From JAVKBW01 sp040222995 (GTDB lineage Bacteria; Pseudomonadota; Alphaproteobacteria; UBA8366; Aestuariispiraceae): a stretch of 64,000 bases of DNA. Position 1 is the stretch's first letter. Each line of letters begins with the position of its first letter. Of this stretch, positions 33,531 through 43,096 are shown piece by piece. The stretch covers positions 124,001-188,000 of the forward strand of contig JAVKBW010000016.1 of NCBI GenBank assembly GCA_040222995.1, in the 5' to 3' direction. Under the pieces are notes generated by a model. The model was not told where the DNA came from, made no database searches, and was given only the letters and a program-made list of their open reading frames with translations. A program made the position numbers and the translations under genes.

Positions 33531-35348
33531 TCAGGGATTTGCGTCCGGCTTTTTCTGCTGTTTGAAAAACATACTCTTTATCAAAACATAGACGATATCT
33601 AGGCGATGCCATGACCATCCGGGCGCAGGGTCGAGTTCGACGTGAACCCGTATGATCTTTCCGTCCGATACCTGTCCGACAATGAGTTCGACCGGTCCAA
33701 GCCTGATCCGTTGGCCGGGACCGGGGGGGCCGAACAGGTGCCGGTGAAGGAAGTCGGCGACTGGAACGGCGCGCTGGTTTTGGGGGACCCAGAATTCATA
33801 GGCATCGGCGATTGAACCGGTTTCTGTTTCACCCTCAAACGAGAATTCGCCAAGCAGGTCCGCATCGGACGACCGGGGCTTGCGTGTTCCGAACAGGCGG
33901 TCGAGCAGAGGAAGCTGGTCGGTCGGGGTCATGACCAGAACATCGTCGCCTGCGGATAAGTGCTCAAGCTGTTCGGGTTTGTGAAGTTTGCCGTCACGAA
34001 TAACGGATATGATATCCACATCGTCCGGTATCGGCATGCGGGCGATCGTTCGGCGCAGCGCCCAACTGTTGGGTTGCACGGTATAGGCCGCCATGTCCCG
34101 CCCGGCATCCGACGGCAGATCGATCTCGACTCGTGGCGGCTCCGGCGATCGCGGCGGCAACAGTACCCCCAGACGCCGGCCAACAGTTCCAATCGTCCAC
34201 CCCTGGACCAACAGCGATGCCAGCACGATGATGTAAATGACGCTGAAATAGGTTTCGGCGTTCTCGACGCCGGCGAGAACAGGGATCGTTCCCAGAAAAA
34301 TCGGTACGGCGCCCCGCAACCCGACCCAGGAAACGAAGAGACTTTCCCTGAAGTCGTAACGGAAGACCGGAAGGCAGATCATGACGGCGACAGGGCGGGC
34401 GATAAAGATCAGGGTGAAGGCGATGCCGAGTGCGGGAAGGATAGCGAAACTAAGCGCGCTCGGCGTCACCAGAAGCCCCAGAATAAGAAACATGACGATC
34501 TGGCTGAGCCACGCCAGCCCGTCCTGAAACCGGTTGATCAGCAGGGTGGCCTTGTGCCGCCGGTTGCCGACGACCAGACCCGCGATATAGACGGCAAGAA
34601 AACCGCTCGCCCCCGCTTCCTGGGCGCCGGCAAAAAGCAGCAACGCGCCGGATGCGGCGAATATCGGATACAGGCCGGAAGCGATATTCAGCCGGTTGAT
34701 TAGAATCAGCAACAGGCCGCCTCCGACAGCCCCGACCAGCAGGCCGCCGGCGATCTGAGTGACGAACTGTCCGCTAACCATCGCAACGGTATCGAAGGTC
34801 AGGTCCGTTTGGGTTCCGATCAGCAAACCCACACAGGTAACGGTCAGAAGAACGGCCATCGGATCGTTCAGCCCGGCTTCGGCTTCCAGAATTGTGCGAA
34901 GACGGTCGCGGAGCCTGTATCCACGGCCGGAAAGCAGCAGGAAAACGGCGGCGGCATCGGTAGACGCAACGATCGAACCGACAAGAATGCCCTCAAGCCA
35001 CCCCACGCCCAGCAGAAACCGTGCAGCCACGCCGGTCACGGCGGCGGTGATGAAGACGCCGATCGATGCCAGAACCGAGGCGGAAACCGATACGCTCTTA
35101 AGATCCCGCCAGCGGGTGCGCAGACCGCCATCGAACAGAATGATGGCCAGGGCGATGCTGCCGACCAGATAGGTGGCTTCGAAATCGTCGAAATCGATTC
35201 CACCGGGTCCGTCCTCGCCCGCAAGCATGCCAAGAACCAGGAATACCAGAAGCAGCGGTGCGCCGAACCGGTTGGACAGAATTCCCGCAAGGATGCTGAC
35301 CAGGATCAGTCCCGCGCCGAGAATGATAAGTTCGTTTGTCAGATCCAT
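33531..35348 (-). CDS. NhaP2-type K+/H+ antiporter (CPA1)
   Basis: A 605-residue antiporter. About the first 400 residues hold 12 or so membrane helices, with the CPA1 motifs ILFDGGLRTRW and STDAAAVFLLLSGRG. After the membrane part come a TrkA-C-like regulatory domain (WALRRTIARMPIPDDVDIISVIRDGKL, ending in VLVMTPTDQLPLLDRLFG) and a C-terminal CorC/HlyC-associated domain (VADFLHRHLFGPPGPGQRIRLGPVELIV). This architecture is that of NhaP2/CvrA, which exports K+ (and Na+) at acid or low-osmolarity stress. It converges on the small membrane protein gene. Confidence 0.92.
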   Translation of the reverse strand: MDLTNELIILGAGLILVSILAGILSNRFGAPLLLVFLVLGMLAGEDGPGGIDFDDFEATYLVGSIALAIILFDGGLRTRWRDLKSVSVSASVLASIGVFITAAVTGVAARFLLGVGWLEGILVGSIVASTDAAAVFLLLSGRGYRLRDRLRTILEAEAGLNDPMAVLLTVTCVGLLIGTQTDLTFDTVAMVSGQFVTQIAGGLLVGAVGGGLLLILINRLNIASGLYPIFAASGALLLFAGAQEAGASGFLAVYIAGLVVGNRRHKATLLINRFQDGLAWLSQIVMFLILGLLVTPSALSFAILPALGIAFTLIFIARPVAVMICLPVFRYDFRESLFVSWVGLRGAVPIFLGTIPVLAGVENAETYFSVIYIIVLASLLVQGWTIGTVGRRLGVLLPPRSPEPPRVEIDLPSDAGRDMAAYTVQPNSWALRRTIARMPIPDDVDIISVIRDGKLHKPEQLEHLSAGDDVLVMTPTDQLPLLDRLFGTRKPRSSDADLLGEFSFEGETETGSIADAYEFWVPQNQRAVPVADFLHRHLFGPPGPGQRIRLGPVELIVGQVSDGKIIRVHVELDPAPGWSWHRLDIVYVLIKSMFFKQQKKPDANP

Positions 35349-35474
35349 CGGTCAGCAGACAATGCGGTTACGCCGGGTAAGCCGTTGATGAGAAGAAGCG
35401 CCTCATTCAACCGCTTTAAAGGTTAAAGAACCCGCGGGCGATCTGCTAGCGATGGTTTCCCCGGAAGCGTCCGC

Positions 35475-36557
35475 TCAGTCGAAAACGATGACGTTGCGCA
35501 GAACCTCACCCTTCTTTACTTCGGCAATCGCCTCGTTGATCCGGTCCAGCGGATAGGTGTTCGACACCAGCTCGTCCAGTTTCAGCCGGCCCTGCCTGTA
35601 CAGGTCGGCCAAAGCCGGAATATCCTGCTGTACATGGGTAGACCCCATCAGGCTGCCGCGTATCGACTGGCCGTAGCCGGCGATATTGAGGGGTTCGATA
35701 TCGATCGTCTCGCCGACGGCGGGCATGCCGACATACACCACCGACCCGCCAGGTGCGAGAAACGAGATCGATTGCTGGTAGGCCCGCGTCGCGCCGACCG
35801 TCACGAAGACATAATCCGCACCGCGCCCGTCGGTCGCTGCCAGCACCTGCTCCTTCGCGTCATTGGCGGACGGGTCGACGGCATGGGTTGCTCCGAAATC
35901 CAGGGCCGTCTTGCGTTTCGATTCCACGAGGTCCATCGCGACGATGGTGCGTGCGCCGGCAAGCCGTGCGCCCTGAATGGAATTCAGCCCGACCCCGCCG
36001 GTGCCGATGACGGCGACAGAGCAGCGGGCGGGAATTTTCGCGGTGTTCGTTACCGCGCCGAGGCCGGTAATCACGCCGCAGCCCAGCAGCGAGGCCGATT
36101 CCCGTGGAATATCGGACGGGATTTTTGCAACCTGCGAACGGTCGACCAGAACGTATTCGGCGAAGGCCCCGGTTTTCATGCTCTGTTCGACGGGCGCTCC
36201 GTCGGGCGTGCTCAGCGCACCGCTTCCGTCGCGTGAGAATTCATGCTCGCAGATTGTCCGGTTGCCCCGGGCGCAGTGATAACAATGGCCGCAGGCGCGG
36301 ATCAGCGTGATGACAACGAAATCGCCTTGTTGCAGATCTTTGACGCCGGGTCCAACCTTTTCCACGATGCCGGCCGCTTCATGGCCGTAGACGGCGGGCA
36401 GGGGTCCACCCCATGCGCCCTCGGCATAGTGAATGTCGGAATGGCAGATCGCCACGGCTGAAATCTTGATTTTCAACTCGTTCAACTGCGGATCGGCGAT
36501 CTCGATATCTTCGATCGTCAACGGTTCGCCGAAGGCGCGGCATACGGCTGCTTTCAT
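35475..36557 (-). CDS. Zinc-dependent alcohol dehydrogenase (class III-like)
   Basis: A 360-residue medium-chain dehydrogenase. The catalytic zinc site is seen as AICHSDIHYAEG (Cys) and VYGHEAAGIV (His, Glu). The structural zinc lobe is ACGHCYHCARGNRTIC, and the Rossmann motif is VIGTGGVGLNSIQGARLAGA. The start at 36557 (MKAAVCRAFG) follows the normal family N-terminus; codons upstream in frame look non-coding. S-hydroxymethylglutathione dehydrogenase or NAD-dependent alcohol/aldehyde oxidation is likely. It is divergent from the flavin monooxygenase gene across a 257-bp spacer. Confidence 0.9.
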   Translation of the reverse strand: MKAAVCRAFGEPLTIEDIEIADPQLNELKIKISAVAICHSDIHYAEGAWGGPLPAVYGHEAAGIVEKVGPGVKDLQQGDFVVITLIRACGHCYHCARGNRTICEHEFSRDGSGALSTPDGAPVEQSMKTGAFAEYVLVDRSQVAKIPSDIPRESASLLGCGVITGLGAVTNTAKIPARCSVAVIGTGGVGLNSIQGARLAGARTIVAMDLVESKRKTALDFGATHAVDPSANDAKEQVLAATDGRGADYVFVTVGATRAYQQSISFLAPGGSVVYVGMPAVGETIDIEPLNIAGYGQSIRGSLMGSTHVQQDIPALADLYRQGRLKLDELVSNTYPLDRINEAIAEVKKGEVLRNVIVFD

Positions 36558-36814
36558 CTGGGTGGTCTCCCGCTGTAGAAGGCGCTGATTGAACGTGGCT
36601 GGCGACACTATGAGCAAAGCCGAAGACGAAGAAAACAGCTTTCCGCCGGTCCCGCGAAGATTTCGATAGTGATGTCCGCGCCACTTTCAATGGTTCGGAT
36701 CTACGCAAGCAACGCTTCGATAAAAAATGTTTTTCTTAATCAGACAAGCCTCCTACCTTGCGGTTCCGATTACTTGAAACAGTCGACTGCCGGAACCGGA
36801 AAAGGACGCTGGCC

Positions 36815-38080
36815 ATGACATCTGAAAAAATCGAGGCGCTGGTTGTCGGCGGCGGGCAGGCGGGCCTGGCGGCGAGCGAGCATCTCGGCAAAAACGGGGT
36901 GCCTCATCTTGTGCTGGAGCGGCACCGCATCGCCGAACGCTGGCGGTCGGAACGGTGGGATTCGCTGGTCGCCAACGGACCGGCCTGGCACGACAGGTTT
37001 CCCGGCATGGAGTTTCCCGACTCTGGTCCCGACGCCTTTCCCGGCAAGGAAGAGGTAGCGGACTATTTCGTTGCCTATGCCGACATGATCAAAGCGCCGA
37101 TCCGGTGCGGTGTCGAGGTGAAGGAGGTTCGCCGGAATGTCGGGCGGCCCGGCTTCCACGTCGAAACATCGCAGGGGACAATCGAAACCGATAATGTGAT
37201 CGCGGCGACCGGGCCGTTCCAGCATCCGGTCTATCCGTCGCTGGTGCCGGAGGATGCCGGTATCCTGCAGATGCATTCAAGTTCGTACCGCAATCCCGGC
37301 CAGTTGCCGGACGGCGCGGTGCTGGTGGTCGGCGCGGGATCGTCAGGGTCGCAGATCGCCGATGAACTGATGCAGGCGGGCCGGAAGGTCTATCTTTCCG
37401 TCGGGTCGCATGACCGCCCGCCGCGCAGTTACCGCAACCGGGATTTCTGCTGGTGGCTGGGGGTTCTGGGCAAATGGGATGCCGCCGCCATGGAGCCGGG
37501 CAGGGAACATGTGACGATCGCGGTCAGCGGCGCACATGGCGGCAAAACGGTGGATTTTCGGCGGTTTGCGGAACAGGGCATGACCCTTGTCGGCCTGACG
37601 AAATCGTATCGGCATGGTGTGATGCATTTCGCGCCGGATCTCGCCGCCAATATCGCGCAGGGGGATGCGAACTATCTGTCGATCCTTGATGAAGCCGATG
37701 CCTATGTGGCCCGCAACGGGCTGGACCTGCCGGAAGAACCTGAAGCCCGGGTGATCGCGCCGGACCCGGATTGCATCAAAAATCCTGTTCTCGAACTCGA
37801 TCTGGCGAAAGCCGGCATTACCTCGATCATCTGGGCGACCGGCTTTACGGTCGATTACGGCTGGCTGAAGGTCGATACGTTCGACGAGAAGGGAAAGCCG
37901 AAGCATCAGCGCGGCGTCTCTTTCGAACCCGGCGTCTATTTTCTCGGTCTGCCCTGGCAGTCGCGCCGGGGGTCTTCTTTCATCTGGGGCGTGTGGCACG
38001 ACGCGAAACATGTTGCCGATCATATAGCGACGCAGCAAAAATACAGGCAATATCGCGGGCCGGGCGAACGCGACGGGTGA
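36815..38080 (+). CDS. Flavin-containing monooxygenase (YUCCA/CzcO-like)
   Basis: A 421-residue two-dinucleotide-domain flavoprotein. ALVVGGGQAGLAASEHLGK binds FAD, VLVVGAGSSGSQIADELMQAG binds NADPH, and IIWATGFTVDYGWL is the conserved ATG-containing motif of FMO-like enzymes. The FxGxxxH identifying motif of classical Baeyer-Villiger enzymes and FMOs is not clear; GPFQHPVYPS stands in its place. The start MTSEKIEALVV at 36815 is preceded by GGAAAAGGACG. It is followed 26 bp later by a cupin gene. N- or S-oxygenation of small amines or sulfides is plausible but unproven. Confidence 0.88.
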   Translation: MTSEKIEALVVGGGQAGLAASEHLGKNGVPHLVLERHRIAERWRSERWDSLVANGPAWHDRFPGMEFPDSGPDAFPGKEEVADYFVAYADMIKAPIRCGVEVKEVRRNVGRPGFHVETSQGTIETDNVIAATGPFQHPVYPSLVPEDAGILQMHSSSYRNPGQLPDGAVLVVGAGSSGSQIADELMQAGRKVYLSVGSHDRPPRSYRNRDFCWWLGVLGKWDAAAMEPGREHVTIAVSGAHGGKTVDFRRFAEQGMTLVGLTKSYRHGVMHFAPDLAANIAQGDANYLSILDEADAYVARNGLDLPEEPEARVIAPDPDCIKNPVLELDLAKAGITSIIWATGFTVDYGWLKVDTFDEKGKPKHQRGVSFEPGVYFLGLPWQSRRGSSFIWGVWHDAKHVADHIATQQKYRQYRGPGERDG

Positions 38081-38106
38081 TCGCCGGAAAACAGAAGGTT
38101 GAGGCC

Positions 38107-38457
38107 ATGGAAAAGGTTAAGGACGCTGACCGGCTGGTTGCGAATATCAAAACCTCACCCTACGTGCCGTTCGTTACGCCGGACGGCAAGACGGATGGCG
38201 AGGTGCTGCAGGTAAACGGCGGCAAGACAGGATACGGATTTCATGTCTACCGCATGAGCCCCGGCCAGTGGACGGTGCCGCACCGGCATGTTGGTGACGA
38301 GGAATTCCTGCTGATCGACGGCGACCTCAAGGACCATGACGGTTATGAATACAAGATCGGCGATCTGGTCTGTCTTCGCTCAGGCACCATACATTCGTCC
38401 TATTCCGAAAACGGCTGTGTCCTTGCCGTGTTTCTGCGTGGCGACGAAAACGTCTGA
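38107..38457 (+). CDS. Small cupin-domain protein
   Basis: A 116-residue single cupin starting MEKVKDADRLVANIK. The metal-type motif is visible as WTVPHRHVGDEEFLLIDGDLK (two His, one Glu) with DLVCLRSGTIHSSYSENG supplying the third His in motif 2. It is therefore a likely metal-binding cupin, unlike the DUF861 cupin at 22758. It lies 26 bp behind the flavin monooxygenase and probably shares its transcript. It converges with the flavin amine oxidase gene. The substrate is unknown. Confidence 0.85.
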   Translation: MEKVKDADRLVANIKTSPYVPFVTPDGKTDGEVLQVNGGKTGYGFHVYRMSPGQWTVPHRHVGDEEFLLIDGDLKDHDGYEYKIGDLVCLRSGTIHSSYSENGCVLAVFLRGDENV

Positions 38458-38467
38458 ACACCCGGTA

Positions 38468-39802
38468 TCAGGTGATGGTCCTGGCCACGGTTTCTGCAGT
38501 TGACTGTCCGCTGATATAGGCCCCGCCGCACAAGGAAACGTAGGGAACGGCGACGGAGTCTCCGGCAAAGAATATGCGGTCACCGACCGGTTTCCCCAGA
38601 TCGGCCCGGGCATCGAAGTGGCCCGGCTTCGCAGAAGCGTACGCGCCGAGGGTCAACGGGTTTTCAGCCCAGTCGGTGAGATGACCTTTAACAAAATGTT
38701 TTTGCACGTCGTTGCCGAGAACCTTTTTGAGTTCACCGAGCGCAAAGTCGACGGCGACATCGGTGCCCTTTGCCGAGATATCCCATCCGAAAGACCCGCC
38801 GACAAACCCCACCATGTAGTCGAAGGAAAATGGATATGTCAGGAAATAGCATGCTTCGGCCGGCATCTCGTTCGGCACGGCGTAGGTAAGGAAATCATTC
38901 GGGGATAGCCCAAACCGTTCGCCGTCAAATTGAAGGGTAATCTTCGCGAGTAGGCCCATGGGGACATTCTCGGCAGCTTGTAGCTTCCATGCCGGCAGCG
39001 TCGGCGTGAATTTGATTTTGCCTGCATTGAGGACCCCCGGCGACACGGTAACGATACACGCCTTTGCCCGAATCGTGCCGGCATTGGTCCGAACCGATAC
39101 GCCGTCACCGCTCCAGTCGATTTCTGTTACAGGCGTGTTGAGTTGCACCGGTATATCTTTACCCATCTGCGCAACGAGGGTTCCGTAGCCTTCCTTGATC
39201 AGATAGTTCGCGCCGATCTCTCCGTACGAATATATATCCATGGTGGACAGGTCTGCATAATCTACGCCCCAATCCATCGGGCCGGTCCAGGTCTGGGCGA
39301 TGCCGGCATAGTCCAGGTCTTCGGGAATCACAGACGCTGCTGGTACATCCAGTCCCTTTGCGCCTGCGGCGTAAGCTGCGTTCTCTATAGCGGGATAGGC
39401 GGCGTTAATCTTGCGGCTTTCTGCGCTGGTTGCCCGCCTGTTTCCGACGAACAGGGCTTCGCCGGGGCTTCGGTGGTTGTGCAGGGTGTAGTCCCATTCC
39501 TTGGCCATTCGAACATAGTCAAGGTCGCCCGGTCCCATCAGCCATGAACAACCATGATCGAAAGGGACGCCAAAGGTATCGGATTCCGTATAGGCGCGTC
39601 CGCCGATCCGGCCTGCAGCCTCGAGAACGGTCACCGTCACTCCCTTGGCGATCAAGGCGCGGGCTGCCGACAGCCCGGCGGAACCGGCCCCAACAATCAC
39701 GACATCCGGGTTTGTCGGTGCCGAATGCGCCCATCCCGGCAAGGCTGTTAACGCTGCCATGCCGGTAAGAACTGATCTGCGGGATAGTCTGTTCGCTTTC
39801 AT
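38468..39802 (-). CDS. Tat-exported flavin-containing amine oxidase
   Basis: A 444-residue monoamine-oxidase-type flavoprotein. The N-terminus MKANRLSRRSVLTGMAALTALPG is a twin-arginine signal, so it should act in the periplasm with FAD bound before export. The mature part begins PDVVIVGAGSAGLSAARALIAKG and continues with VLEAAGRIGGRAYTE. The C-terminal FAD motif is seen in GDRIFFAGDSVA. Amine, polyamine or amino-acid oxidation with release of hydrogen peroxide and aldehyde is expected. It is divergent from the BetI-like regulator gene across 366 bp and is a candidate target of it. Confidence 0.9.
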   Translation of the reverse strand: MKANRLSRRSVLTGMAALTALPGWAHSAPTNPDVVIVGAGSAGLSAARALIAKGVTVTVLEAAGRIGGRAYTESDTFGVPFDHGCSWLMGPGDLDYVRMAKEWDYTLHNHRSPGEALFVGNRRATSAESRKINAAYPAIENAAYAAGAKGLDVPAASVIPEDLDYAGIAQTWTGPMDWGVDYADLSTMDIYSYGEIGANYLIKEGYGTLVAQMGKDIPVQLNTPVTEIDWSGDGVSVRTNAGTIRAKACIVTVSPGVLNAGKIKFTPTLPAWKLQAAENVPMGLLAKITLQFDGERFGLSPNDFLTYAVPNEMPAEACYFLTYPFSFDYMVGFVGGSFGWDISAKGTDVAVDFALGELKKVLGNDVQKHFVKGHLTDWAENPLTLGAYASAKPGHFDARADLGKPVGDRIFFAGDSVAVPYVSLCGGAYISGQSTAETVARTIT

Positions 39803-39982
39803 CTGCTTTTCCTTCCAACCGTGATCAAGCTGAGGTTGAAGCCGGAACGGAATGAATTTTCAGCTTATTGTTCATTCGGTTCCCCAGAGCTAGTGGGTTA
39901 ATGAGCCAATGCAGGCGAAGTTTGCCTCGGGAATTGATCCGGTAAGCCCGTTTTTTCTAATGTCCATAAACACATAATTATC

Positions 39983-40023
39983 TGACCAGTCAAAATAGTA
40001 AACAAAAAATGATTGAACAGTCA
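39983..40023. promoter_or_regulatory. Two TGA(C/A)CAGTCA repeats 31 bp apart, candidate TetR operator
   Basis: TGACCAGTCA (39983-39992) and TGAACAGTCA (40014-40023) are direct near-palindromic repeats exactly 31 bases apart, about three helical turns. They lie in the AT-rich part of the 366-bp spacer (39803-40168) between the amine oxidase and the BetI-like regulator. No gene is seen in that spacer. Control by the adjacent TetR-family protein is inferred. Confidence 0.45.
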
Positions 40024-40168
40024 GAAAAAATACCGTACGCCGCAATATGCAAACGCCGGCTTCGGGCTCCTAATATCAGACTGGCTTGCTGTTTCGGTTA
40101 CCTGCACCCAGAATCCGGGTAAATATGTATCCGGCACAAAACATGTCCGAGTTTCTTGGGATGGCTAA

Positions 40169-40855
40169 ATGAGACAGACAGTATCGAACAGTACCGGCGG
40201 AAGTCGTGTCGCCGCCAGGGAGGCGAGGCGCCAGCAGTTGATCAATGCCACTATCGATTCAATTTCCAAACGGGGTTTTTCCGGTACGACGCTTACCACC
40301 GTAACAAAGGGTGCGAAACTATCTCACGGCGTGGTGAACTTCTACTTTGACAGCAAGGAAGCGCTCTACAATCAGACCCTGGAATATCTTGCGAACGAGC
40401 ATTATGAATTCTGGCACAAGGCGATGCAGGAAGCGCCGGATAATTCGGCCGCTCAGCTTTCCGCCATGTTAAGCGCCGATTTCGATCCGAAAATCTGTTC
40501 GCCAAGGAAGCTTGCCGTCTGGTTCGCCTTCTGGGGGCAGGCCAAATATCGGCCAAGTTATCTGAAGATATACAACGCGCATGATGAACAGAGATATGTC
40601 GAAATACATCGGTTGTGTGAAAAAATCATTGCAGAGGGAAAGTATCGGAGTATCACACCGGGTGCGGCGGCGAGAAGTCTGGAAGCGCTGATCGACGGGC
40701 AATGGCTCAGTCTGTTGATGTATCCGGACTGGACAACGCCGGATGAAGCGAGGTCGGACATTGGTGTCTATCTCGCAAGTGTGTTCCCGAAACATTTTGA
40801 CTTTCCGGAAGCGCAAAGCGACAGCAAGCGATGCGGTCTTAAAACGAAGTCATGA
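40169..40855 (+). CDS. TetR-family transcriptional regulator, BetI-like
   Basis: A 228-residue repressor. The N-terminal HTH (about residues 15-65) reads AREARRQQLINATIDSISKRG, followed by TTVTKGAKLSHGVVNFYFDSKEALYNQTL, closely matching BetI. The C-terminal ligand domain contains FAFWGQAKYRPSYLKIYNAHDEQRY and LEALIDGQWL, also BetI-style. BetI responds to choline. Here the next gene, 13 bp downstream, is a trimethylamine-dehydrogenase-like enzyme, so the effector may be another methylated amine. It is divergent from the exported amine oxidase gene. Confidence 0.9.
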   Translation: MRQTVSNSTGGSRVAAREARRQQLINATIDSISKRGFSGTTLTTVTKGAKLSHGVVNFYFDSKEALYNQTLEYLANEHYEFWHKAMQEAPDNSAAQLSAMLSADFDPKICSPRKLAVWFAFWGQAKYRPSYLKIYNAHDEQRYVEIHRLCEKIIAEGKYRSITPGAAARSLEALIDGQWLSLLMYPDWTTPDEARSDIGVYLASVFPKHFDFPEAQSDSKRCGLKTKS

Positions 40856-40868
40856 GAGAACTTGAAAA

Positions 40869-42944
40869 ATGTCGAGAGATCCGCGTTACGATATCCTGTT
40901 CGAACCGGTAAAGATCGGTCCGGTTACGGCGAAAAACCGCTTCTATCAGGTGCCGCACTGCACCGGCAGCGGCTGGGAACGTCCGCGCACCCTGGCGGGA
41001 TTGCGCGAGGTCAAAGCGGAAGGCGGCTGGGCCGTCGTCAATACGGAATACTGTTCCGTTCATCCGGCCTGCGACGACACGCCGTATCCGTCGGCTTCCC
41101 TGTGGGATGACGGCGATATCAAATCGCATAGCCTGATGACCGAAAAGGTGCATGCCCATGGCGCGCTGGCAGGCGTAGAATTGTGCCTTGGCGGTGCGCG
41201 GATGCCCAATCTCGGCACGCGGGAAGTCGCGCTCGGCGTTACCAGCATGCCGAACCTTGCCGGCAACCCGTTCCAGACACGGGCGATGGACCTGGCCGAT
41301 ATCAGGGAAGTCCGGCGCTGGCACCGCAATGCCGCCCTGCGGGCGAAAAAGGCAGGGTTCGACATCGCTTATGTCTACGCGACGCACGGTTACCTGCTGT
41401 CGCAGTTCCTGTCGACCGTGCACAACACGCGGTCCGACGAATACGGTGGGTCGCTGGAAAACCGGGTTCGTCTGATCCGCGAAATCATCGAGGACACGAA
41501 AGAGGCCGTCGGCGATACGATGGCCGTGGCGGTGCGGTTTTCTGCTGAAACCAATGGCGGTTATGACGGCGGCGACGGCAATCCGATGCCGGGCGAAACG
41601 CACGACTTGTTCGGTATTCTGGGTGAACTGCCAGATTTGTGGGACATCAATGTCAACGACTACTCACTGGAAATGGGGCTGTCGCGGTTCGTGCCGCAGG
41701 GTGCGCTGGAACCCTATATTGCCGAAATCAAGTCTCTGACCAGCAAGCCCGTCGTTTCAGTCGGCCGGTTCACCTCGCCGGACATGATGGCCAGCCAGAT
41801 CAAACGCGGGATTCTCGATTTCATCGGGGCGGCGCGGCCATCGATTGCAGACCCGTTCCTGCCGAAGAAAATCGAGGAAGGCCGGCTGGAAGACATCAGG
41901 GAATGTATCGGCTGCAACATCTGCTATACCGGCGACGGCAAGGGTGTGCCCATCCGCTGCACCCAGAACCCGGCGATGAGCGAGGAATGGCGGCGCGGCT
42001 GGCACCCGGAACATATCGGCAAAAAAGGATCCGATTCCCGCGTGCTGATTGTCGGGGCAGGGCCGGCCGGGCTGGAAGCGGCCCAGGCCCTGGGCAAGCG
42101 GGGATACGACGTCATGCTGGCGGAAGCCACCCGCGATCTCGGCGGCAGGGTAGCGCGAGAGGCGAAACTGCCGGGTCTCGCCGAATGGATCAGGGTTCGC
42201 GATTACCGTGTCCAGCAGATCGAAAAGATGACCAATGTCGAAGAGTTCCGGGAAAGCGAGCTGACAGTGGATGACGTGCTGGCGGTCGGCGCCGATCATG
42301 TCGCGGTTGCAACCGGATCGCGCTGGCGTTCCGACGGCTTCGGCGCCGCCAATCCGCAAGGTGTGTCATTAAATGCGGACTCGCGATGTCTGTTTACGCC
42401 GGACGATATCATGGATGGCCGTGTGCCGGAGGGGCCGACCGTGGTATTCGACGACGACCACTACTACATGGGTTCTGTAATGGCGGAGCTGATCCGCAAA
42501 ACCGGGGTGCCGGTTACGCTGGTAACGCCTGCGGATTCTGTGTCCGAATGGGGTGAGTACACGATGGACAGATGGCGCGCCCGAACCCGGCTGGCGGAAA
42601 TCGGCGTCGACGTTTTCGTTTCCCACAATCTGCTTGGGTTTGACGGCGCCGAAGCGCGGCTTTCCTGTACCTATTCCGGCAGGGAAACCCTCGTGAAGGC
42701 CGGTGCGGCGGTTCTGGTAACCGCCCGCACACCGAATGATTCCCTATTCAGACAGCTTGCCGCGTTAACCGACAGCAAAGTCGAGGGCGCACCCCGGTCG
42801 GTGAAACGCATCGGCGACTGCGATGCGCCGGCGATCATCGCCGCAGCCGTCTATTCAGGCCACCGATATGCAAGGGAACTCGATGCGCCGTCCGATCCCG
42901 ACAACCCGCTGAAGCATGACCGGGTTTTCTTCGAGGACGCGTAA
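40869..42944 (+). CDS. Trimethylamine dehydrogenase-like FMN/4Fe-4S/ADP-binding flavoenzyme
   Basis: A 691-residue member of the old-yellow-enzyme group with three parts: TIM barrel (1-~330), iron-sulfur linker, and FAD/ADP-type domains. RFYQVPHC contains Cys31, equivalent to Cys30 of trimethylamine dehydrogenase, which binds FMN covalently. NTEYCS has Tyr61 (equivalent to Tyr60). CIGCNIC with a fourth Cys in VPIRC supplies the 4Fe-4S ligands. LIVGAGPAGLEAAQALGKRG begins the nucleotide domain. By hand alignment the position of Trp264 is not aromatic here, so the substrate may not be trimethylamine; dimethylamine, dimethylglycine or another N-methyl compound is possible. It is co-oriented 13 bp behind a BetI-like gene. 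Confidence 0.9.
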   Translation: MSRDPRYDILFEPVKIGPVTAKNRFYQVPHCTGSGWERPRTLAGLREVKAEGGWAVVNTEYCSVHPACDDTPYPSASLWDDGDIKSHSLMTEKVHAHGALAGVELCLGGARMPNLGTREVALGVTSMPNLAGNPFQTRAMDLADIREVRRWHRNAALRAKKAGFDIAYVYATHGYLLSQFLSTVHNTRSDEYGGSLENRVRLIREIIEDTKEAVGDTMAVAVRFSAETNGGYDGGDGNPMPGETHDLFGILGELPDLWDINVNDYSLEMGLSRFVPQGALEPYIAEIKSLTSKPVVSVGRFTSPDMMASQIKRGILDFIGAARPSIADPFLPKKIEEGRLEDIRECIGCNICYTGDGKGVPIRCTQNPAMSEEWRRGWHPEHIGKKGSDSRVLIVGAGPAGLEAAQALGKRGYDVMLAEATRDLGGRVAREAKLPGLAEWIRVRDYRVQQIEKMTNVEEFRESELTVDDVLAVGADHVAVATGSRWRSDGFGAANPQGVSLNADSRCLFTPDDIMDGRVPEGPTVVFDDDHYYMGSVMAELIRKTGVPVTLVTPADSVSEWGEYTMDRWRARTRLAEIGVDVFVSHNLLGFDGAEARLSCTYSGRETLVKAGAAVLVTARTPNDSLFRQLAALTDSKVEGAPRSVKRIGDCDAPAIIAAAVYSGHRYARELDAPSDPDNPLKHDRVFFEDA

Positions 42945-43096
42945 TCAGGCAACTGATTGAAAATAAATAAGAATTCTGGTTTATCTATGGTTAGGCCGGT
43001 GCCGGTAAAACCGTTAAACGCGCTTGATCGTTGCGCAGCCACGGGTAACATGGCCATAGTGAGAGGATTCCGATCAGGTTTGCGAAAAGGAAGACG

